This document shows, piece by piece, positions 1 through 5,110 of a stretch of 11,149 nt of DNA. The position numbers were made by a program, and so were the translations under genes. The stretch is from assembly GCA_964374025.1 (NCBI GenBank), contig CAYJWU010000027.1, positions 1 through 11,149 of the forward strand, given 5' to 3'. The notes beneath the pieces were generated by a model, which was given only the letters and a program-made list of their open reading frames with translations, did no database searches and was not told where the DNA came from. Position 1 is the first letter of the stretch. Each line of letters starts with the position of its first letter. The DNA is from JBASTI01 sp964374025. GTDB taxonomy: Bacteria > Patescibacteriota > Minisyncoccia > Spechtbacterales > HO2-43-30.

Positions 1-50
1 GTATTCCCGGCGGCAGGACCATCCCTGCCTTTAAACCAATTATTAAGTAA
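1..50 (+). CDS. C-terminal end of a probable HU/IHF-family DNA-binding protein (partial)
   Basis: Only the last 15 complete codons lie in the window; the gene begins upstream. The frame starting at base 3 reads IPGGRTIPAFKPIIK and stops at TAA 48-50. The pattern I-P-x-x-R-x-x-x-A-F-K-P is the usual tail of HU/IHF nucleoid proteins, which often end like IPARxVPAFKPGKAL, in the strand that packs the DNA-binding arms onto the dimer. A strong hairpin-plus-T-run terminator follows 16 bases later, as expected for the end of a short monocistronic gene. The frame starting at base 1 is also open until TGA 64-66, just before the hairpin, but gives no recognisable sequence. The call rests on a short motif only. 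Confidence 0.6.
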   Translation, partial: IPGGRTIPAFKPIIK

Positions 51-66
51 TTTGCCTGCATTATGA

Positions 67-97
67 CGGGTATTCATTTACGAATACCCGTTTTTTT
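67..97 (+). terminator. Rho-independent terminator
   Basis: A perfect 9-bp stem, CGGGTATTC (67-75) with GAATACCCG (82-90), has a 6-base loop and is followed directly by seven T (91-97). It ends the transcript of the partial gene at the left edge and isolates the next gene from read-through. Confidence 0.9.
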
Positions 98-108
98 ACT
101 AAAGAATA

Positions 109-150
109 ATTTTTACCATTTTGACGCGATAGCTTGAAAATGGTAAAAAT
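109..150. repeat. 42-bp palindrome, left copy, directly upstream of the Cas2/PaaX-like gene
   Basis: Perfect 14-bp inverted arms, ATTTTTACCATTTT (109-122) and AAAATGGTAAAAAT (137-150), enclose a 14-base centre GACGCGATAGCTTG. A second copy lies at 795-836. When that copy is reverse-complemented it matches this one at 38 of 42 positions; read directly it matches at 37. The palindrome ends 5 bases before the ATG at 156, and an AATAAT (105-110) that could serve as a -10 box overlaps its left edge. The position suits an operator where a repressor would block transcription start. There is no T-run after it, so it is not a normal terminator. Confidence 0.85.
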
Positions 151-155
151 TGAAT

Positions 156-791
156 ATGGATACAAGGACTCGAAAAAATATAGAAAAAGCGATAGTGATC
201 GGTCTCATTATGGGCCCGGTTTTGCTTTCCCCAATGAGCGGGCATATCATAGTTAACATTGCTAAATACTATTTAAAAAAGTGGTGGGAAAAAGGCGGGC
301 CATATGTTCCTCCGGAAAACGATGAAGAGCAGGTGCGTTTGAGTATTTACAATCTTAAACGTAGAAATTATATACAAATAAAACCGGCAAGGAAAAAGAA
401 TGTTTTCACCCTGAAATTAACCGATAAAGGCAAGAGGTTTTTCAGTAAAATCAATTTCGGAGATATATCCATAGCGGCCCCAAAAGAGTGGGACGGCCGC
501 TGGCGATTTTTTATGTTTGATATCCCGGAAAAACATAAGAATTTTAGGGAAATATTGCGAGACAAACTGAAAAAACTTAATTTTTTTCAGTTTCAAAAAA
601 GCGTCTGGCTTCATCCATTTGATTGCGAAAAGGAATTGAATTTGATCTGCGACTATTTGGGGATAACCCCCTATACTATGACATTCACGGCTGAAATAGA
701 AAATGATAGAGTGTTAAGGCGTTACTTTTTGCGACAGGGAGTTTTGCTCCGCAGGCATGCTAACTTGTTGGATAAGGGTATACGGTACTAA
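156..791 (+). CDS. PaaX/Cas2-like protein: winged-helix N-terminus plus Cas2-like ferredoxin fold
   Basis: The protein is 211 aa from ATG 156. A TTG at 150 is in frame but would place the start on the last base of the palindrome; neither start has a visible Shine-Dalgarno. After a hydrophobic stretch (about 12-38) comes a winged-helix-like segment (about 45-98: QVRLSIYNLKRRNYI, then basic wing and LTDKGKRFF). Next is a Cas2-like domain starting WDGRWRFFMFDIPE (112-125), with the conserved Asp at 122, a basic helix, and QFQKSVWLHPFDCEKEL. This layout is that of PaaX-type repressors, whose central domain has the Cas2 fold. Similar standalone genes are often annotated as Cas2, but no cas1 or CRISPR array is seen here. 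It is flanked by two near-identical 42-bp palindromes, so autoregulation or a mobile origin is possible. The regulated genes are unknown. Confidence 0.8.
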   Translation: MDTRTRKNIEKAIVIGLIMGPVLLSPMSGHIIVNIAKYYLKKWWEKGGPYVPPENDEEQVRLSIYNLKRRNYIQIKPARKKNVFTLKLTDKGKRFFSKINFGDISIAAPKEWDGRWRFFMFDIPEKHKNFREILRDKLKKLNFFQFQKSVWLHPFDCEKELNLICDYLGITPYTMTFTAEIENDRVLRRYFLRQGVLLRRHANLLDKGIRY

Positions 792-794
792 CTT

Positions 795-836
795 ATTTTT
801 ACCATTTCGACGCTATCGCGTTAAAATGGTAAAAAT
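795..836. repeat. 42-bp palindrome, right copy, directly after the Cas2/PaaX-like gene
   Basis: Arms ATTTTTACCATTT (795-807) and AAATGGTAAAAAT (824-836) pair over 13 bp. The centre contains GCTATCGC, the reverse complement of GCGATAGC in the left copy, so the two copies match slightly better as an inverted pair (38/42) than as a direct pair (37/42). The element begins 3 bases after the stop codon of the Cas2/PaaX-like gene. Confidence 0.85.
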
Positions 837-863
837 AGATTTTATTATGCGGCACTTCCTAGG

Positions 864-892
864 ACACGGGAATGATGTAACACGGAAATGAT
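864..892 (+). repeat. 13-bp direct repeat in the leader region of the lipoprotein gene
   Basis: ACACGGGAATGAT (864-876) and ACACGGAAATGAT (880-892) differ at one base and are 16 bases apart start to start. The second copy abuts the candidate -35 box TTGACC. The arrangement could be a tandem regulator site for the promoter of the 926-aa lipoprotein, but no protein can be assigned to it from sequence. Confidence 0.5.
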
Positions 893-920
893 TGACCGCG
901 GGGGCAAACGCATGTACCAT
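892..920 (+). promoter_or_regulatory. Candidate sigma70-type promoter of the lipoprotein gene
   Basis: TTGACC (892-897, five of six consensus bases) and TACCAT (915-920, four of six) are separated by 17 bases. The leader would be about 60 bases. A better -35 match, TTGACA at 940-945, has no acceptable -10 at the right distance. This is a motif match only. Confidence 0.4.
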
Positions 921-986
921 TAAAACATATAAAAGTGCCTTGACAACAAAATATCGGCACAAACCGAAGTAAAAGGAGAGGTCGTC

Positions 987-3767
987 ATGAAGTCGAAAAT
1001 GTTGTATCTCGGTTTTTTCATAGGATTGTTGTTATTGATATCTGCCTGCGGATCGCCTGATTTTCCTACCGCGAAACCCGCACCAACTCGCGCGCCGAAA
1101 ATTGTCTCTGCCCCGACGCCCGTTCCCGCCCCCACACCTACTTTAATACAGGTAGTTCCCGCGACTCCCGAGCTGAAGGGATTCTTCAAAAAGGAAGATC
1201 TTATCGCCGCATACTGCAAAGGCGATTCTAGCGATGAATCCTTCATACCATTTTTATTTACGGGTCCGGGCATAAGCCAATCCACATTTCCTCGGATTCA
1301 ATCCGCGCTCCTGGATCGCGACGGAAAAGTCTCCCTCGTGTTTGGAGCGGCCGCTAAGGCCACAATGCTTGGTAGTTTTGTTTTTGGCCCTTCTTACATA
1401 AGTAAATCGTCTGCTCGCGCTATTCCCCCCGGGTTGTTACCAGCAGAGACGCGAAAGGCGATTTTCCCTAAAGAGTACGAACTACTTTCCTCTCAAGAGA
1501 AAATAGACCTTTTATTTAAGGCAATAGTAGCCAAAAGCAAAGAGCGATCAAGCGCTTTGAATCTAGACTCCGAAGCATTCGCTAAGAAAATTTGGGACAA
1601 CTTATTCCCCCCGGTTTCGGTTGGCACCATCTCCCCCGAATTGCAGATATATGTACTTGAAGTAGAATACCTAGAAAATGTTGCCCAGAGGGGCGTGATA
1701 CTTAATTTTGGCCCGCGGCCAGACGGCACTCAGGATTATGAAGTTCTTAAGGGGAGCATGGGCGCAGACGCCAAACTTGCCCTTGAAGTATTTGAGAGAA
1801 GGCCCAATCCCGTCCATCCATTTCCCAAGATTACTTCTCTTCCCATCCAAAACTTTGATAATCTCGCCCTTGACCAATCGCTTGTTTTTTATGGAGAGAA
1901 AATAGGGGCGAACACACAGACGCTTAAAAGGGGGTCCATATCGGCAATTTACCGAGAGAGCTCTGCTGTAGCCATAAACGCGTCTGTTACGGATAGCGAC
2001 TCGGGCGCCGATGTATTTACGCTCAAATGCGGGACGCCGCGTTTTGTCGGAATGCTTCTCGGTTCGCGCGAAGGCGAGGGCAAGGAGACCCATGCGCGCG
2101 TATTAGGGATAGAAAAGATACTCCGGTTTGTTAAAGATACTACTGGGCTTGTTGTACCAACACACTTAAACGAAGGGATCGCCGCGGAAGAGGACCCCGC
2201 GCTCAAAGAACGTTTGATTGCGGCGCTTACAGACGGAGAATACGACTTCACTTCTGACCTTTGCTTCTTGAAGAAAAATTGTCTCCATAAAGGAATGGAA
2301 CAGTGGTTCCCAATTTTTCAAACCGTGTGGGTTTCGCGCGAGAACCCTTCTGATATACGGGTTGTAGAATCGGGAAGAGCAATGGTTCTTGGAGAACATG
2401 TTGCCGTTATTTCTCGCTCTGCTCCCAACGACCAGTATAAGTACCGGATACTTTGGGGCGAAACAAGAGAGGAAAACGGCAGCGATCGAAGTAATTATGA
2501 ATATGTTGAACTTATCGGCTTTGATAGCACTCGCTCCGTCGCGTTGTTTACGCGGCCAAGCGATACAAAATTTCCCGCACCCAACGCAATACCGTTTTCG
2601 TTAGGCGCATCCAAGGAGCTTAAGGCGCTACACGCACTCTATGCAATGGGGTCTGTTGATTTTAGCAGTTTCGCGTTTGTGCCTTTTCCCGTCCTTCGTT
2701 TGGCAAATGACCCTGCATATGTAGCGGGTTTTGCGCCACAGCGCGCCGATAGGTTCTATTTTCAAGGCGGCGGGGAGGAAGACACTGGCGGTGCTCTATG
2801 CGCGCTCCGCGATGGGGAGTGCGAGATTGTCGGATTTATATACGGCGATTTTGATAAACCACAAGAAGAAACTCTCGGCACCGCGTTGACCGTAGAGTTT
2901 GTCCTTGACGCGGTACGGGAAATAGCATGTTCAAACAAGATCCGGTATCTCTGCGACGAACGGGATCAAAAACTTCTAACAGCGCCCGTCTCATACACTC
3001 CCGAGGCGTTAGGCGACCGAAAAGACATCATCGCGTTGCTAAAGGATATTTATCCATCCTCACCTCTATTAGTGGACATGCTTGCTTTAGATATGGATAG
3101 TGTAATTTCGAGTGAGGCGCAGATTGTTGCGTTCACAGCTGACGAAACGGGTAAAGTGGTTGAGGGTCCCGGGACAATATACAGAAGCTCAGTTATCCTT
3201 TCGGATAAATATGTCCTTACATCTTCTTCCTTACTGCCAGAATTTGGTGACGACAAAAAATTTACGGTGCGCGTTGCTCTTCTAAGAGGCGATTTGGAAG
3301 CGGAGCTCCTTAAGGTCATTCTCATAGACAGGGAATCGGGGTACGCGCTTCTTGAAAGACCAAGTTCCAGTTTAGACATCGCGCCCTTGATTACAAAACC
3401 ATTACGGATAACTCCGGAAAGGAACCTGCAAACAAATCAGGATATCTTTGCTGTTTTTTCAAAGGCCGACTACGCTTTTAAAGGCGTTCCGAGTCGTATT
3501 CAGATGGTCTCGCCTGGGACGATTATTTACGCCGGACTTGGCTCACCGGAGTTTCTCGTAAATGTATTTGTTTCCGAGGAAGCCCTAGGAGCTCCAATAT
3601 ACACAAACTGCGGGGAATATATCTGTCTCGTGGGGATGGTATCGCGAACCCACGCCATTCCCGATAAAATACAGACCGAAGGGTTTGGCCTCCCGTTCGC
3701 ATTTATATGTAAAAATATCAAGAAAAAGACCGGCATAGATTTATGCCCAGATAATCCACAGGAGTAG
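987..3767 (+). CDS. Large lipoprotein with three tandem, apparently inactive trypsin-fold domains
   Basis: The 926-aa protein has a strong ribosome-binding site, AGGAGAG at 974-980, which fixes the ATG at 987. A lipoprotein signal peptide ends in LISAC with Cys21 as lipid anchor, and a Pro/Thr-rich linker follows (about 28-58). Three segments resemble S1/HtrA-like trypsin folds. Domain 1 (about 100-385) has LGSFVFGPSYISKSSA, ADAKLALEVF and DSDSGADVFTLKCGTPRFVGMLLG (336-359). Domain 2 (about 430-645) has GFDSTRSVALF and EEDTGGALCALRDGECEIVGFIYG (597-620). Domain 3 (about 705-915) has KYVLTSSSLL, DRESGYALL and EALGAPIYTNCGEYICLVGMV (865-885). The His of the triad appears absent in all three. 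The serine position reads DSG in domain 1, DTG in domain 2 and ALG in domain 3. It is therefore probably an exported binding or scaffold protein, not a protease. The domain reading is inference from motifs, and the substrate is unknown. Ten or more cysteines are present outside the signal. Confidence 0.75.
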   Translation: MKSKMLYLGFFIGLLLLISACGSPDFPTAKPAPTRAPKIVSAPTPVPAPTPTLIQVVPATPELKGFFKKEDLIAAYCKGDSSDESFIPFLFTGPGISQSTFPRIQSALLDRDGKVSLVFGAAAKATMLGSFVFGPSYISKSSARAIPPGLLPAETRKAIFPKEYELLSSQEKIDLLFKAIVAKSKERSSALNLDSEAFAKKIWDNLFPPVSVGTISPELQIYVLEVEYLENVAQRGVILNFGPRPDGTQDYEVLKGSMGADAKLALEVFERRPNPVHPFPKITSLPIQNFDNLALDQSLVFYGEKIGANTQTLKRGSISAIYRESSAVAINASVTDSDSGADVFTLKCGTPRFVGMLLGSREGEGKETHARVLGIEKILRFVKDTTGLVVPTHLNEGIAAEEDPALKERLIAALTDGEYDFTSDLCFLKKNCLHKGMEQWFPIFQTVWVSRENPSDIRVVESGRAMVLGEHVAVISRSAPNDQYKYRILWGETREENGSDRSNYEYVELIGFDSTRSVALFTRPSDTKFPAPNAIPFSLGASKELKALHALYAMGSVDFSSFAFVPFPVLRLANDPAYVAGFAPQRADRFYFQGGGEEDTGGALCALRDGECEIVGFIYGDFDKPQEETLGTALTVEFVLDAVREIACSNKIRYLCDERDQKLLTAPVSYTPEALGDRKDIIALLKDIYPSSPLLVDMLALDMDSVISSEAQIVAFTADETGKVVEGPGTIYRSSVILSDKYVLTSSSLLPEFGDDKKFTVRVALLRGDLEAELLKVILIDRESGYALLERPSSSLDIAPLITKPLRITPERNLQTNQDIFAVFSKADYAFKGVPSRIQMVSPGTIIYAGLGSPEFLVNVFVSEEALGAPIYTNCGEYICLVGMVSRTHAIPDKIQTEGFGLPFAFICKNIKKKTGIDLCPDNPQE

Positions 3768-3787
3768 CCCCATTGCTACTCTTTTTT
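3762..3787 (+). terminator. Terminator overlapping the lipoprotein stop codon
   Basis: GAGTAG (3762-3767, including the TAG stop) pairs with CTACTC (3776-3781) across an 8-base loop, followed by six T (3782-3787). The stem is short (6 bp) but the position is right. The T-run also contains part of the stop codon of the convergent fmt gene, so the two genes meet with a 2-base overlap of their 3' ends and terminator. No matching T-run is seen for the minus strand. Confidence 0.65.
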
Positions 3788-4613
3788 ATTGGAGTTCCGC
3801 GCCTATTATAGCGGAATACCCATTAAGGAATTGCTTTGAATCCATCGCGTTTTTTCCCTCGGGTTGGATTATATCAATGCAGAATATACCGTTACCTGTT
3901 TGCACGCAAAGCTGGTTTTGATTGTCCACAAATACTTTTCCAGGCGCATGAGCGGAAAAGGATGTAATTTTGGCCATAGATTCTAGCACATGGCCTTTTA
4001 GTATTTTTAATTGGCGATTTTGCCATAGAGTAAATGTCCCGGGCCATGGAGTAAGCGCGCGAATCTGCCGTTCTATTTCCTCGGCGGATTTACTCCAGTC
4101 AATATGGCCATCTTCTTTGGTAAGAATTTTTGTATATGACGCCTCTTCGTGACGTTGAGGAACGGGTTTTATCTTTCCCTCAATCCAGCTGGGGATTGTT
4201 TTCACGATCAAGTCGCCGCCGAGCTCCCAAAGCTCTTTTGTTAATTCAGGGGTGGTGAATTTTTTACTTCCCATGTCAAAACTTTTTGCCGCAACCACGG
4301 GTCCGTGGTCCGCTTTTTCGTCCATAAGAATAATTGTAACTCCTGTTTTGGTTTCGTTGTTGAGGATTGCGTTTTGCACCGGAGAAGGACCTCTGTACTT
4401 CGGAAGCAAAGATGGGTGAACATTTAGCGCGCCGTACTTTGGTACCTCGAGCATTTTTCTGGGAAGAATCTTGCCATAAAACCCAACCACTATTAAATCT
4501 ATCTGCTTGCTCCCGGGGTCAACAAGTAAAAAACCTGCCTTTTGCAGTTTTTCTCTAATGATTTGGCCGGACTTAAGGCCCAAAAATACAATTTTGAGAT
4601 CTTTTTTGTTCAC
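3786..4613 (-). CDS. fmt: Methionyl-tRNA formyltransferase, shortened N-terminal domain
   Basis: It transfers the formyl group from 10-formyl-tetrahydrofolate to Met-tRNA of the initiator type in the cytoplasm. The signature NVHPSLLPKYRG (64-75) carries the catalytic Asn64 and His66, and the third catalytic residue Asp102 lies in ADHG. The C-terminal tRNA-binding domain is recognisable (IDWSKSAEEIERQIRALTPWPGTF; then APGKVF, GNGIFCIDIIQPEGKNAM). At 275 aa it is about 40 residues shorter than E. coli Fmt. The gap falls between the first Rossmann strand (LKIVFLG) and the IDLIVVGFYGKILP strand, where other Fmt proteins have the PDRPxGRG-type loop that helps recognise the initiator tRNA acceptor stem. 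The start is GTG at 4613, overlapping the def stop by four bases (GTGA), so translation is probably coupled. Confidence 0.95.
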   Translation of the reverse strand: MNKKDLKIVFLGLKSGQIIREKLQKAGFLLVDPGSKQIDLIVVGFYGKILPRKMLEVPKYGALNVHPSLLPKYRGPSPVQNAILNNETKTGVTIILMDEKADHGPVVAAKSFDMGSKKFTTPELTKELWELGGDLIVKTIPSWIEGKIKPVPQRHEEASYTKILTKEDGHIDWSKSAEEIERQIRALTPWPGTFTLWQNRQLKILKGHVLESMAKITSFSAHAPGKVFVDNQNQLCVQTGNGIFCIDIIQPEGKNAMDSKQFLNGYSAIIGAELQ

Positions 4614-5101
4614 GTTCGTTCAATAAATAAAACTCCATTCAGATGGTCGGTTTCATGCTGAAACACCCGCGCTAAAAGCCCTTTGGCGTAAACGGTGAAT
4701 TTACGTCCCAAGTGATCCATGGCTCTTATTTTTACCTCCTGCGAACGCGTCGTGCTCTTAAATAGACCCCTTACGCTAAGGCACCCCTCGTGATTTGTTT
4801 CCACGTTGACCGAGTAGTAAACGATTTCAGGATTTATAAACACTGTGGGCCATATAGGTTTTATCAGTGAAAAAGGGACGCTAAGCGTCCTCACTTTTGG
4901 AGCGATATTGTCGGGTATCACAAAAATACTTAAGGATTCATTGATTTGGGGCGCCGCGAGCCCAACTCCATCCTGTTCGATCAAGGTATCTTTCATGTCC
5001 GTTATAAGTTTTTTCATGAATGGCGAGTCAAAGCCGCTTGTTACGGGCAGCGTTTTTTTATGAAGTATTGGATTGGGTTCTTGAATGACCGCGCGAATCA
5101 T
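4610..5101 (-). CDS. def: Peptide deformylase
   Basis: It removes the N-formyl group from new proteins, the step that undoes the work of its neighbour fmt. All three family motifs are intact in 163 aa: GVGLAAPQ (45-52), EGCLSV (105-110, with the metal ligand Cys107) and QHETDH (148-153, with ligands His149 and His153 and catalytic Glu150). The enzyme should be active with iron or a similar metal. An insertion between motifs 1 and 2 (about 64-86, NIAPKVRTLSVPFSLIKPIW) is somewhat long. It begins 9 bases after the priA stop, with no Shine-Dalgarno, and overlaps fmt by four bases. The priA-def-fmt order is common in bacteria. Confidence 0.97.
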   Translation of the reverse strand: MIRAVIQEPNPILHKKTLPVTSGFDSPFMKKLITDMKDTLIEQDGVGLAAPQINESLSIFVIPDNIAPKVRTLSVPFSLIKPIWPTVFINPEIVYYSVNVETNHEGCLSVRGLFKSTTRSQEVKIRAMDHLGRKFTVYAKGLLARVFQHETDHLNGVLFIERT

Positions 5102-5110
5102 AATTAGTAT

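Noticed and set aside
109..150. Palindrome as a second terminator after the left-edge gene
   Set aside because: The stem is AT-rich with no T-run after it, and a strong terminator already ends at 97.
156..791. Reading the Cas2-like gene as part of a CRISPR-Cas system
   Set aside because: The protein has an extra winged-helix N-terminus typical of PaaX-type proteins, and no cas1, other cas gene or repeat-spacer array is present in the window.
940..945. Perfect TTGACA as -35 box for the lipoprotein gene
   Set aside because: No -10-like hexamer lies 15 to 19 bases downstream; the TTGACC/TACCAT pair just upstream fits better.
935..960. GTGCC and GGCAC inverted arms upstream of the lipoprotein gene
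   Set aside because: The arms are only 5 bp with a 16-base loop; too weak to call a structure.
920..1285. Long reverse-strand open frame opposite the lipoprotein N-terminus
   Set aside because: Its sequence mirrors the Pro/Thr-rich linker of the real gene and shows no family features; the plus-strand gene has signal peptide, lipobox and Shine-Dalgarno.
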